Shown here in pieces: positions 55,676 through 64,000 of a DNA stretch of 64,000 bases; position 1 is the first letter of the stretch, and every line of letters starts with the position of its first letter. The DNA comes from Acinetobacter sp. SFB (lineage in GTDB: Bacteria > Pseudomonadota > Gammaproteobacteria > Pseudomonadales > Moraxellaceae). Both the position numbers and the translations under genes were made by a program. A model generated the notes under the pieces. The model saw only the letters and a program-made list of their open reading frames with translations, was not told where the DNA came from and searched no databases. The stretch is taken from the NCBI RefSeq assembly GCF_001647545.1, contig NZ_LSZH01000013.1, positions 1 to 64,000 on the forward strand, written 5' to 3'.

Positions 55676-57016
55676 TTATTCTTTTGCAAAACCTGCAGAA
55701 GTATCTTTGTCTTCCGCTACATTTTCAGCAATATTTTTAATCAGCATACAAACGGTCATAACCACTGCCGGTATGGCCAATAGCATAAAAATTTGCGTCC
55801 AAGTCATGTTGTTATTCGCCATATAGCCCATGCACATGGTGCCGGCAACTGCGCCAAAACGGCCAATGCCGCACATCCATGACACACCCGTAGTTCTGGC
55901 TTCAGTCGGATAGAACTTCGCTGCCAAAACAGGCAAAGAAGACTGGGCCGTGTTTTGAAGCGTTCCAGCACTGATCATCAGTACAATAAACCCAGTTAAA
56001 GACCAATGTACTGCTGGGCCAATCATCGCGATACATATCGCTGTAAAAAAAGTGCAGGCGGCAATCACATAATTGCCGTTAAAGCGGTCCATCAACCAGC
56101 CATTCAGCATGGCCCCTACACCGCCCAATGCGAACAGGCCCGCTACAATCGGGCCTAAATGAGCAGGCATGCCCGCTTCTTTAAACAGCAGCGGCATCCA
56201 GTTGACAATACCGTAGAAAATCATCAAACCTGAAAAAAAACAGGTCCATAAACTCAGCGTGCCCACGGCATATTTAGCTGAAAATACGGTTTTCATCGCC
56301 TTGAATATGGAAGTAATGCAACTGCTGTGTTCCAGCTGAAAATGCTGTTGATTTGCCGATGGATTTATTTTGCCTAAGATCTGTTGAATGTGCTGTTCTT
56401 TTCCTTTTTTTAGCAATAGATAGCGCACTGATTCTGGCAAAAGTATCAGCATAAATATCATCAAAATAAAAGGCATTATCCCGCTGATCAGCAACATGCT
56501 TTCCCAGCCAAAGTGCGGAATAATATAAGCAGCCACAAAACCACCGACTGCTGCACCAATGGGAAAACCGCAATACATGGTGTTGACGATAAAGGCCCGT
56601 TTATGTACCGGACAATATTCTGAAAGCAGGGTTACGGCGTTGGGCAAAGCCGCGCCTAAACCTAATCCGGTAATAAAGCGCAGTATTTCCAGCTGGATCA
56701 GATTTTCTGCAAAACTGGATAGAATGCAGCCCACAGAAAAAATAAACACGGACACCAGTAATAATGTTTTGCGTCCAAACTTATCTGCTAATGGACCTAG
56801 AATGATTGCACCGATGGCAGCGCCAATGAGTGCAGCGCTGAGAAGCGGGATAATATCGGCCTTGCTGATGTGCCATTCACGGATTAAATCCGGGGCAATA
56901 TAGCCCATGACTGCGGTATCCATACCGTCAAAAAAAGCCACCAAAAACATCATGGCAAAAATTAGGCTTTGAAAACCTGACCATTTTTGCTGATCCAAAA
57001 AAGTTTGTATGTGCAT
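55676..57016 (-). CDS. MFS aromatic acid:H+ symporter (AAHS family)
   Basis: 446 residues from the ATG at 57016, chosen for AAGGATAGAAAG directly before it. Twelve TM segments. FFDGMDTAVMGYIAPDLIRE in TM1 is the AAHS motif (DG-D), GPLADKFGRKTLLLVSVFIF is the loop 2-3 MFS motif. Relatives PcaK, BenK and MhpT take up aromatic acids. It is likely the import system for the pathway substrate. A LysR-type box lies ~97 bp upstream. Confidence 0.9.
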   Translation of the reverse strand: MHIQTFLDQQKWSGFQSLIFAMMFLVAFFDGMDTAVMGYIAPDLIREWHISKADIIPLLSAALIGAAIGAIILGPLADKFGRKTLLLVSVFIFSVGCILSSFAENLIQLEILRFITGLGLGAALPNAVTLLSEYCPVHKRAFIVNTMYCGFPIGAAVGGFVAAYIIPHFGWESMLLISGIMPFILMIFMLILLPESVRYLLLKKGKEQHIQQILGKINPSANQQHFQLEHSSCITSIFKAMKTVFSAKYAVGTLSLWTCFFSGLMIFYGIVNWMPLLFKEAGMPAHLGPIVAGLFALGGVGAMLNGWLMDRFNGNYVIAACTFFTAICIAMIGPAVHWSLTGFIVLMISAGTLQNTAQSSLPVLAAKFYPTEARTTGVSWMCGIGRFGAVAGTMCMGYMANNNMTWTQIFMLLAIPAVVMTVCMLIKNIAENVAEDKDTSAGFAKE

Positions 57017-57112
57017 CTTTCTATCCTTATTGTATGCAGTGCAAACATCCATTTCTCGGTTCAGCATAGCCTAACCCTGTATCTATAATGATGGGTCAAG
57101 CTGGATATTAGA

Positions 57113-57129
57113 TATATTTAAAATAGATA
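57113..57129 (-). promoter_or_regulatory. putative LysR-regulon box 3
   Basis: TATATTTAAAATAGATA (left half TATA for TATC). The surrounding 21 bases AGATATATTTAAAATAGATA A match box 1 at 18 positions. Upstream of the AAHS transporter gene. Confidence 0.5.
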
Positions 57130-57145
57130 ACATAGGTGAAAAAAA

Positions 57146-57164
57146 GCCGCCTTTAAAAGGCGGC
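57146..57164. terminator. hairpin terminator of the Bcr/CflA-type gene
   Basis: GCCGCCTTTAAAAGGCGGC flanked by an A7 run on the left, so a T run on the minus strand. Confidence 0.85.
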
Positions 57165-57183
57165 AAACCAAGGAAACTGTGGT

Positions 57184-58398
57184 TTATGCAGCAGGTTGCA
57201 TATTAAAAAATCGCTTCGCCGCGCGAATGGAAACATTGGTACAAAATACAAAAATCAGCATGGCTATGCTCAAATTCAGGAGCGCTGACCCAGGCAGGAA
57301 ATTCAGCAATATTCCGCTGAGCAAGCCAAAGAAAAATTGCAGCCCGCCCATCAAGGCGCTAGCCGAACCGGCCTGTCTACCTTGCTGTGACATTGCCAGA
57401 GCTGTCGAGTTCGGTGCAGTCAGACCAATGCCTGCAACAGCTAAAAACAAACCGGCTAATACCAATGGCAGACCTGCTTGCGGCAGTAATGCAGCAATGA
57501 ACAGTAACAATACGCCAAAAATTTGCACCATACCGCCCATACCCAATCGTTGCAGCACAGAATATTTATGTTCCAGCTTATGATTCATGGCAGACAAAAA
57601 CATAGTCCCGACTGCATTCAAACCAAAAGCATAAGCAAATTGCTGTTCATTCAAATGATAGCTGTCCATTAACACTGTCGATGCTGCATTGATATAACAG
57701 AACAATACACCAAAACTGAAACAGCCAGCGAGCATGGGAAAACGGTAGCTTGGATCCTGATAAATTCTTATATACAGCTGGAATACGTGCTTGAAGGAGA
57801 GCTTTAAACGCCGATCTGCCGCTAAGGTTTCTTTGAAACCGAAAATCACCCAGACCAGACTAATTACACCTAATAGTGATAGAGCAATAAAAATAGCATC
57901 CCAATGGAAAAACAGCAGCAGCCAAGCACCTAAGGTCGGCGCGATCACAGGCGCAACTCCCATCACAATCATCATACTGGCAAAGGCCTTGGCAGCAGAG
58001 TTGGTATCCAGCACATCACGAATGGCAGCTCGGGCTAATACCAAGCCCACACAACTTCCTAAAGCTTGTAATACACGAACAATCAGTAATGTCTGCAAAT
58101 CATCTGCATATATGCACAATATACTGGCAACAATATGCAGGCTAAGACCAAAAATCAGCGGTATTTTCCGGCCTATGCGGTCACTAATCGGGCCATAAAT
58201 GAGTTGTCCAATGGCAAGCCCAAAAAAGTAAGCTGGCAATGAACTTGATACCAAGAGTGTTGAAACTGAAAATTCTTTTGCCATATCCGGTAATGCTGGC
58301 AAATACATGTCTGTGGATAGCGGCGCAATTGCTGTTAATAGCGCCAAAAGTAAAATCCAACTCAGGCTATATTTTTGTGCAGTCACAGCTTGTGTCAT
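57184..58398 (-). CDS. multidrug efflux MFS transporter (Bcr/CflA family)
   Basis: 404 residues from the ATG at 58398 (AAGGATATACCGC before it). Twelve TM segments; TAIAPLSTDMYLPALPDMAK is the Bcr/CflA TM1 signature and YGPISDRIGRKIPLIFGLSL the MFS loop. Such pumps export drugs and toxic metabolites. Last gene of the OMP-SDR-MFS leftward unit, so it may export a toxic intermediate or be a true drug pump captured by the island. Confidence 0.88.
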   Translation of the reverse strand: MTQAVTAQKYSLSWILLLALLTAIAPLSTDMYLPALPDMAKEFSVSTLLVSSSLPAYFFGLAIGQLIYGPISDRIGRKIPLIFGLSLHIVASILCIYADDLQTLLIVRVLQALGSCVGLVLARAAIRDVLDTNSAAKAFASMMIVMGVAPVIAPTLGAWLLLFFHWDAIFIALSLLGVISLVWVIFGFKETLAADRRLKLSFKHVFQLYIRIYQDPSYRFPMLAGCFSFGVLFCYINAASTVLMDSYHLNEQQFAYAFGLNAVGTMFLSAMNHKLEHKYSVLQRLGMGGMVQIFGVLLLFIAALLPQAGLPLVLAGLFLAVAGIGLTAPNSTALAMSQQGRQAGSASALMGGLQFFFGLLSGILLNFLPGSALLNLSIAMLIFVFCTNVSIRAAKRFFNMQPAA

Positions 58399-58473
58399 GC
58401 GGTATATCCTTTTTTTGGCAGCACCGATCCATGGACCTGTTTGCAAGATCCTGGAATATTGTTGTTTTGCGTT

Positions 58474-59274
58474 CTAGTGAGTAAGAACAGCTCGATTCAA
58501 CAAGCCTTGATCTGCCACAATAGTCTGCCCGGTCATGACCTTATTCTGCTTTGAAGCTAAAAAAGCATACAACGCACCATAGTCTTCTGCATCAGGCAAT
58601 TCCTGCAGCAAACTAATAGACTGGAATAAATTTAAAAAAGCATCTTTCGGAATATCAGATTGTTTTTGATGTTCTAGATTCAAAGCTTTCGGACCTTTGA
58701 GCTGGCTATTGCCAATAGCGGCGGGTGCCACACCATTCACCCGTATTTCAGGCGAAAACTCAAATGCAAGCTGCTGAATCAAGCTGCGGATTGCACCCTT
58801 GGTGGCTGTATACACTGCACCGCCGCCATCTGCAGCATAGGCAGCTGTAGACGTCGTAAAGACCATTGCACCATGATTTTCCTTTAATACATCTGCAAAA
58901 ACATGCGCAGTCAGCAAATAGCCTTTTACATTGACGTTAAATAATTCATCAAATAATTGATCTAAATGTTGAAGCTCCATGCTTGCTATAGGCAAGTTGC
59001 CATCAAAAATACCTTGTGCCCCTATCACAGCGTCAAGCCTATGATATTTATTTAAGATTTCTTTCTTACACTGGACAAGATCAGTCGCTTTAGTCACATC
59101 ACAACATAAAATCAAATCGTCCTGATCGAATTTTTGAGCTATCTCATTAAGTTTTTCTACTGCAACATCTGTCACAATAACTTTAGCCCCTTGTTTTTTA
59201 CAATATTGTGCAATACCCAAACCGAGACCAGAGCCTGCTCCCGTCACCAAAACGACATGATCCTGTAACAACAT
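58474..59274 (-). CDS. cis-dihydrodiol dehydrogenase-like SDR (BphB/HcaB type)
   Basis: 266 residues. Glycine motif VLVTGAGSGLGLGIAQYCKK; GAQGIFDGNLP stands for NNAG as in BphB-type enzymes; catalytic Ser-Tyr-Lys in TTSTAAYAADGGGAVYTATK; FSPEIRVNGVAPAAIGNSQL matches the dihydrodiol dehydrogenase pattern. It would rearomatise the cis-dihydrodiol from the Rieske oxygenase to a catechol. 52 bp after the outer-membrane channel gene and in the same leftward unit. Confidence 0.88.
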   Translation of the reverse strand: MLLQDHVVLVTGAGSGLGLGIAQYCKKQGAKVIVTDVAVEKLNEIAQKFDQDDLILCCDVTKATDLVQCKKEILNKYHRLDAVIGAQGIFDGNLPIASMELQHLDQLFDELFNVNVKGYLLTAHVFADVLKENHGAMVFTTSTAAYAADGGGAVYTATKGAIRSLIQQLAFEFSPEIRVNGVAPAAIGNSQLKGPKALNLEHQKQSDIPKDAFLNLFQSISLLQELPDAEDYGALYAFLASKQNKVMTGQTIVADQGLLNRAVLTH

Positions 59275-59326
59275 GCTTTTTCCTTTAATAAAAGAGCTGC
59301 TTCAAATCAGCTCTTTAAATCCAATT

Positions 59327-60301
59327 TTAAAATTCAGCAGGGATATTTGCTGGTTTTGGTTTATTTTTCATAAAAACGGGTACAGAAATATTTAAGGCAA
59401 AGCGCCCATCATTACTGACGGCATTTTGAGTTTCGATATCTTTAGACCAACTCAACCCAACAAATAAACCGCGACCGAAGTCTTTCAATACTTGAACACC
59501 CAGTCCCATTTGTCGTGCTTTACCACTGGTTGTACCATAATAAGCCGTACCGTTATTTTCATCACTGGTGACTTGCTCACGTATATAGCCAATTGGACCC
59601 ACCTGTAAGCCTGGGTAAATAAAATCAACTTTTTTCAGCACTGTAGCATCAAAAAACAATTCATCCCCAGAGTCATATTTAGTCTCATCATTTTCAAAAT
59701 TATAAAAATAATGTGATTCTAATGAAATGTTCCAATTCTGATTCATTAAACTATAACCAACACGAGGGTTAAGTGACCAATATTCGCCACTGGTATTGGT
59801 GCCCCCTAAACTCCACGAACCTGTTGTGGTAATTGCTCCCAAACCTGCACTGACAAATTGTCCGGGACTTAATGTCCATGAAATATCTGCAAAATGTACA
59901 TCAATATTGGCAATATTATTATTCGAATGTGTTCCCACCTCTCCAAGCATTGGACTGCTAATCTCTTCTTCTGCCATGATAAATGGAATTGCCAACCAAG
60001 CACGATAGTCGCCACCTAATACTTGGAATCCAGGCGTATAAATAAAAATTGATGTCGATGCAGGTGCATTCAATTTCAATCCCATGTTATCGCCATTATC
60101 ATCCTTGAGTTGCCCATTTAAGTGTTTAGTTGAGCTGGTATAATATAAACCCGGCGGTAAGGAAACACTTAAAGGAATACCCATGGTATTACCTGCTGGC
60201 GCTTGTGGTGCTGCCCCTGGCTCTAAAGCCATAACCGTTTGTGAAATACATAAAGATAACAGACTGAAAGCACAGACGTGCTTAGCTTGTTGTTTTAACA
60301 T
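59327..60301 (-). CDS. outer-membrane channel, phenol-degradation MetA family
   Basis: 324 residues with a signal peptide (VCAFSLLSLCISQTVMA). The mature protein is beta-rich with alternating aromatic/Gly strands (PPGLYYTSSTKHLNG, WNISLESHYFYNF, GLQVGPIGYIREQVTSDENN, GLGVQVLKDFGRGLFVGLSW), the pattern of the Phenol_MetA_deg family of barrels that sit in aromatic-degradation clusters and probably allow hydrophobic substrates through the outer membrane. ATG preceded by ATGGAGTAGGC. First gene of its unit. Confidence 0.88.
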   Translation of the reverse strand: MLKQQAKHVCAFSLLSLCISQTVMALEPGAAPQAPAGNTMGIPLSVSLPPGLYYTSSTKHLNGQLKDDNGDNMGLKLNAPASTSIFIYTPGFQVLGGDYRAWLAIPFIMAEEEISSPMLGEVGTHSNNNIANIDVHFADISWTLSPGQFVSAGLGAITTTGSWSLGGTNTSGEYWSLNPRVGYSLMNQNWNISLESHYFYNFENDETKYDSGDELFFDATVLKKVDFIYPGLQVGPIGYIREQVTSDENNGTAYYGTTSGKARQMGLGVQVLKDFGRGLFVGLSWSKDIETQNAVSNDGRFALNISVPVFMKNKPKPANIPAEF

Positions 60302-60386
60302 TGCCTACTCCATTAGGGCTATTTATTCCAATACCTAAACTATTGAAATGAACGCAATGAAGTCACCAAAAAACAATGAAAGCAGT

Positions 60387-60403
60387 TATCAAATTTATAG
60401 ATA
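60387..60403 (+). promoter_or_regulatory. putative LysR-regulon box 4
   Basis: TATCAAATTTATAGATA, a perfect TATC-N9-GATA dyad; reverse-strand reading TATCTATAAATTTGATA shares TATCTATAAA with box 1. 86 bp upstream of the outer-membrane channel gene. Confidence 0.55.
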
Positions 60404-60629
60404 CCATACTACTTCCAAGAAATTTAAAATTACATGCCTAAGCCCTTCAATTTAAGCGGGTTAAAATTATAGATCAGCTAATAAAGCTATTTACCCTTTA
60501 TGATAAGTAAAATTATCATTGGTCGTAGTATTTATAAATTAGCTAAGCTTTGTAGTTAGTATGGAAACGAATATTTAATTTTCTTCGCCTTTGTAAATAT
60601 GGGAGAAGTTATAATCTACTCAATTATGC

Positions 60630-60643
60630 GTACGTATACGTAC
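60630..60643. promoter_or_regulatory. 14-bp palindrome near the integrase side
   Basis: GTACGTATACGTAC, perfect, embedded in ATGCGTACGTATACGTACATATGCG. No adjacent gene start; may be a regulator or recombination-accessory site. Confidence 0.35.
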
Positions 60644-60669
60644 ATATGCGTTTTTATAGGCAATAAAAA

Positions 60670-60698
60670 AAACCTTAATTCCATTGGAATTAAGGTTT
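60670..60698. terminator. strong hairpin terminator next to the right tRNA fragment
   Basis: AAACCTTAATTCC-ATT-GGAATTAAGGTTT, 13-bp arms with an A8 run on the left side, so it acts on transcripts coming from the right (minus strand), as expected of a tRNA terminator. Confidence 0.85.
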
Positions 60699-60732
60699 TA
60701 GATTTCACATAACAATAATATGAATAAAAAAA

Positions 60733-60779
60733 TTGGTGGGCCCAGACAGACTTGAACTGTCGACCAACGGATTATGAGT
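60733..60779 (-). repeat. right attachment-site remnant: 3' half of a CAU-anticodon tRNA
   Basis: On the minus strand the sequence reads ACTCATAATCCGTTGGTCGA then CAGTTCAAGTCTGTCTGGGC and CCACCA: anticodon loop CTCATAA, variable loop, T arm GTTCAAGTC, acceptor strand and CCA end. The 5' half is missing (sequence right of 60779 is unrelated). By pattern it is a tRNA-Ile2 (lysidine) type or tRNA-Met. It is the junction of an element that recombined into a tRNA gene; its first 19 bases recur at 27967. Confidence 0.8.
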
Positions 60780-60933
60780 TCTTACTTCACTATATTTATT
60801 AGCGTTTATTAGAGTTCCTCTATTGCTTTAATTTAATGATATACATAGAATTATAAAAAAAACCAATCTATTTTGAGTTGATAAGAAAACCTTAAAATTG
60901 ATTCTATCTGCTACCTATTTGCTACCTTTTTTT

Positions 60934-62205
60934 ATGACAACTACAACATTTAAATTTACAACAACTCGACTTGCACAATGCACCTGCCCTTCTGAAAAGG
61001 ATTATGTAATTTATTGGGATGAATTAGTGAAAGGATTAGGCTTGAAAACTTATACCTCCTCTAAAAAATCATTCCTATTTCAGTCTCGTTTAGGTGGTAA
61101 AGTCATCAAAATAAGTATTGGTTCATTTGCAACCTGTACGATTGATCAAGCACGTCAAAAAGCTAAAGAGCTCGATATCATGTATTCCAATGGAATTGAT
61201 CCGAGACTTGAGAAAAAAAGACTCATTGCGAAAAATGAACAGGAAATCAAACAAAGTAAACGCAATAAACTCCTCTTTAAAGACGTTTGGGAAGATTATC
61301 TAGCAGCTAATAAATTTCGTTGGCGAGAAAGGACTTATAAGGATCATATTCGCTTAGCCTCTGGGAAAAATGAAATCAAGCTTGGCAAAAAAAGTTCTTT
61401 ATCAAAACCACAACCCATATATGCCCTTTTAGATCTTCCTTTAAGTGAATTGAGCAGTATTATCCTTAAAGAGTGGTTAGATAAAGAAAATGAAACCAGA
61501 CCTACATCAGCTGCACTTTCATATCGTCTGGTACGAGCTTGCCTGAATTGGGCTGAAGAACAAAGCTTATATACGGGGTTATTACCAGATAGATCTATTC
61601 ATTCAAAAGCAGTCAAGCAATCTGTCGCATCTACTAAAGCAAAAAAAGACTGTTTACAGAAAGAACAACTACCAGCTTTCTTCAAATCAGTGCTTTCTTT
61701 ACCAAACCAATATATGTCTGCATATATCCTTACTACATTAATAACAGGGGCTAGACGTAATGAGATTGCTACTTTGAAATGGAAAGACATAGACTTAAAA
61801 TGGAATACAATGAAGATCGTCGATAAAATTGATGATGAAGGTCGTATTATCCCTCTTACACCATTTATCAAAAATCTTCTTCTGAATTTACCTAAGCTTA
61901 ATGAATATGTTTTTTATTCTGAAAAGTCATCCACTGGTTATATAGTAGAACCTACGAAAAGTCTTAAAACCTCAGCAGCTAATGCAGGAATTGATGACTT
62001 ATCAATTCATGGATTACGGCGTTCATTCAAAACTCTTTCAGAATGGATATCTTTACCTAGTGGTATCGTTGCCCAGATTGCAGGACATAAACCTAGCGGT
62101 ACCGAAGAGAAGCATTACACTGTGCGACCAATCGATTTACTTAGAAAATGGCATACAAAATATGAAAGCTGGATGCTATCAGAAGCTGGTATTACACAAC
62201 AATAA
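60934..62205 (+). CDS. tyrosine recombinase/integrase (P4-type, DUF4102 N-terminus)
   Basis: 423 residues from the ATG at 60934. N-terminal DUF4102 region (IYWDELVKGLGLKTYTSSKK, RLGGKVIKISIGSFATCTID), a SAM-like core-binding domain and the catalytic domain with Arg in LITGARRNEIATLKW, His-x-x-Arg in LSIHGLRRSFKTLSE and QIAGHKPSGTEEKHYTVRP ending in the nucleophile Tyr. It lies 155 bp from the tRNA fragment. Direct repeats GCTACC at 60910 and 60921 just upstream of its start resemble arm-type binding sites. It probably inserts the element to its right, and possibly the whole tandem array, at this tRNA. Confidence 0.93.
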   Translation: MTTTTFKFTTTRLAQCTCPSEKDYVIYWDELVKGLGLKTYTSSKKSFLFQSRLGGKVIKISIGSFATCTIDQARQKAKELDIMYSNGIDPRLEKKRLIAKNEQEIKQSKRNKLLFKDVWEDYLAANKFRWRERTYKDHIRLASGKNEIKLGKKSSLSKPQPIYALLDLPLSELSSIILKEWLDKENETRPTSAALSYRLVRACLNWAEEQSLYTGLLPDRSIHSKAVKQSVASTKAKKDCLQKEQLPAFFKSVLSLPNQYMSAYILTTLITGARRNEIATLKWKDIDLKWNTMKIVDKIDDEGRIIPLTPFIKNLLLNLPKLNEYVFYSEKSSTGYIVEPTKSLKTSAANAGIDDLSIHGLRRSFKTLSEWISLPSGIVAQIAGHKPSGTEEKHYTVRPIDLLRKWHTKYESWMLSEAGITQQ

Positions 62206-62652
62206 TTGTAAAAATATTCTTTAAAAAGCGTTCTAAGGCCCTTTTTATTCACTTTACTTTTGCTTCGGACTTTTAGGCCTATCAGGAAGAGTACGTTCTA
62301 TAAGCACTGCCTCTAATGCTGGATTTAGATAATTTTTTTTTGGAAAATGGTAAGATATGATCAATATAAAAGAGATATCAACTTAATTAGATAGCCTCAG
62401 TATTACTTGTTTTTTAATTTATTTCATATTTTAAAAAAATCATACTTAAAATATGATGGACTTGTATTCAAATACTGAATAGCCACCGATTTTGTAGACA
62501 CCTTTTAGTCCACTTAATTTAAAAAAAACTAACTAGTACTTCTTAAATTGCTTATTTCTTTGTTCATGCTTCGATGCTTATATCTTCTTTAACATCAAAA
62601 AACATTTGATGGCCACGTATTCTTCCCTAATTATTGATCAGGAGCGGTGCCC
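62206..62652. other. spacer with an IS-end relic
   Basis: No gene seen. Contains the 25-base IS end at 62476-62500 and the promoter of the following gene; the remainder is unremarkable. Confidence 0.5.
62476..62500. mobile_element. IS end relic matching 28156-28180
   Basis: TGAATAGCCACC followed by GATTTTGTAGACA; 21 of 25 bases equal the sequence at 28156. No transposase frame is next to it, so only the terminal repeat remains. Confidence 0.55.
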
Positions 62653-63444
62653 ATGTTGGAAGAAGAGCAAAGAATATTTGAACAAGACGGTGTTGTTGTT
62701 TTACGAGGCTTTTTTAAAGATTGGATTGATTTGCTTGAATCCGGTGTAAATGCAAATGAGCAAAATCCAGGTCAATGGTTTCGTGACTATACCCCTGGGC
62801 AAACTCAAGGCCGATTCTGGGCAGATTATTGTAATTGGCAACGTATTGACGCTTTCAATCAATTTGTCCAACAAAGTCCCGCAGCTGAGATAGTCAAAGC
62901 CTTAATGCAGTCTCAAAGTGTGCGCATGTTCCATGAACATGTACTGGTTAAAGGTGCAGGTTCATCCAAGGTCACGCCTTGGCATCATGATGCACCTTAT
63001 TATCCGGTGGATGCTAAACAGACCTTAAGTTTATGGATTCCATTGGATCCAATTGCACGTGAATCTTCGATTGAATTTATCGCGGGTTCGCATAAGTGGG
63101 GCAAACACTTTAGACCCTTAAGCTTCAATGGTGAATATTATGATCATGGCGATACGCAAGAAGAGATCCTTCCCGATATTGATCATCACCGCGAAGATTA
63201 CAATATTGTCGGTTGGGAACTACAACCAGGTGATGCGATTGCGTTTAACTACCTCACAATTCACGGAGCACCTGGTAATGCATCAACCCAACACTCAAGA
63301 CGAGCCGTTTCTTTTCGCTTGTTAGGTGATGAAGCAGTCTATGTGAATCGTGGTGGCAAGACTTCTCCACAGTACCCGCAATATATTGGCAAACTTTCTA
63401 TGGGTGATGCATTGCCTGAAGATGAGTTCCCTTTTGTAGCCTAA
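62653..63444 (+). CDS. phytanoyl-CoA dioxygenase (PhyH) family protein
   Basis: 263 residues from the ATG at 62653, with AGGAG nine bases upstream. Fe(II)/2-oxoglutarate dioxygenase fold: RIFEQDGVVVLRGFFKDWID at the start, metal His and Asp in VTPWHHDAPYYPVDAKQTLS, second His in AIAFNYLTIHGAPGNASTQH followed by the oxoglutarate Arg in SRRAVSFRLLGDE. Substrate not assignable; relatives hydroxylate acyl-CoAs or small molecules. Lies in the element right of the integrase, near an alcohol dehydrogenase. Confidence 0.9.
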   Translation: MLEEEQRIFEQDGVVVLRGFFKDWIDLLESGVNANEQNPGQWFRDYTPGQTQGRFWADYCNWQRIDAFNQFVQQSPAAEIVKALMQSQSVRMFHEHVLVKGAGSSKVTPWHHDAPYYPVDAKQTLSLWIPLDPIARESSIEFIAGSHKWGKHFRPLSFNGEYYDHGDTQEEILPDIDHHREDYNIVGWELQPGDAIAFNYLTIHGAPGNASTQHSRRAVSFRLLGDEAVYVNRGGKTSPQYPQYIGKLSMGDALPEDEFPFVA

Positions 63445-63533
63445 ACTTTCACTCCACAATTGTTGTATTTCCCCTTTTGCACCGGTGTTCGTCCATTCGA
63501 ACATTGGTTTTTTATTCTAAAATAATAAAAAAA

Positions 63534-63556
63534 GCCCAAAAATTTGGGCCTTTATC
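63534..63556. terminator. terminator of the class III alcohol dehydrogenase gene
   Basis: GCCCAAA-AA-TTTGGGC with A run on the left (T run on minus strand). Confidence 0.7.
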
Positions 63557-63574
63557 CCTGATCTGATGAAAGAC

Positions 63575-64000
<426 letters not shown>

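Overview
The window looks like a chromosomal segment of an Acinetobacter (Moraxellaceae). It is AT-rich, and its gene content (transketolase, metK, ruvC, queG, bioB, nnr, fxsA, an ExaC-type aldehyde dehydrogenase with a GAF regulator, a BapA-prefix surface protein) and the style of its proteins fit that genus. Species cannot be fixed by eye.

Layout. (1) 1-1745, minus: the N-terminal part of a large surface/secreted protein with a BapA-type prefix followed by at least eleven 37-residue repeats joined by collagen-like G-x-x linkers; it runs off the left edge. Upstream lies a long AT-rich region with a 45-bp tandem repeat and a decayed universal-stress-protein relic. (2) 2.8-27.5 kb: ordinary chromosome. 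It holds a carboxymuconolactone decarboxylase-like protein, a broken modC relic, an iron alcohol dehydrogenase, an alpha/beta hydrolase, a GAF regulator divergent from exaC, a TetR/SDR/HCCA-isomerase unit, transporters, YceI, tkt, metK, ruvC, acylphosphatase, nnr, queG, bioB and several small proteins. Most transcription units end in clear hairpin terminators.

(3) 27.97-60.73 kb: a probable genomic island. Both ends carry the 3' end of the same tRNA (TGGTGGGCCCAGAC followed by A/G-GAC) in the same orientation, each next to a terminator-like hairpin. The left end is filled with junk: IS ends, a degenerate IS3-family element and a Fic gene truncated by it, followed by a DUF4116-repeat protein. 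The rest is a large aromatic catabolic cluster. It encodes a Rieske ring-hydroxylating dioxygenase (alpha, beta, ferredoxin, and a reductase elsewhere), a cis-dihydrodiol dehydrogenase-like SDR, two extradiol-type dioxygenases, three alpha/beta hydrolases, and the lower meta-cleavage enzymes (hydratase, aldolase, acylating acetaldehyde dehydrogenase). It also encodes two paralogous FAD monooxygenases, a semialdehyde dehydrogenase, a DHDPS-family aldolase, an ornithine-cyclodeaminase-like protein, a lipocalin-like protein, three MFS transporters, an outer-membrane channel and a LysR regulator. Four promoters of the cluster share a dyad close to TATC-N9-GATA, which suggests a single regulon. The substrate is not identifiable from sequence. 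A small separate unit (isochorismatase-like hydrolase, MBL-fold hydrolase, GlxA-type regulator) sits in the middle.

(4) 60.73-64 kb: the second tRNA 3' fragment is followed by a tyrosine integrase, an IS-end relic, a phytanoyl-CoA dioxygenase-family protein and the C-terminal part of a class III alcohol dehydrogenase. The simplest reading is two elements integrated in tandem at one tRNA gene, with the intact tRNA to the right of the window.

The most interesting parts are the uncharacterised catabolic island with its shared operator, the alpha/beta hydrolase in it that lacks its nucleophilic serine, and the repeat-built surface protein.
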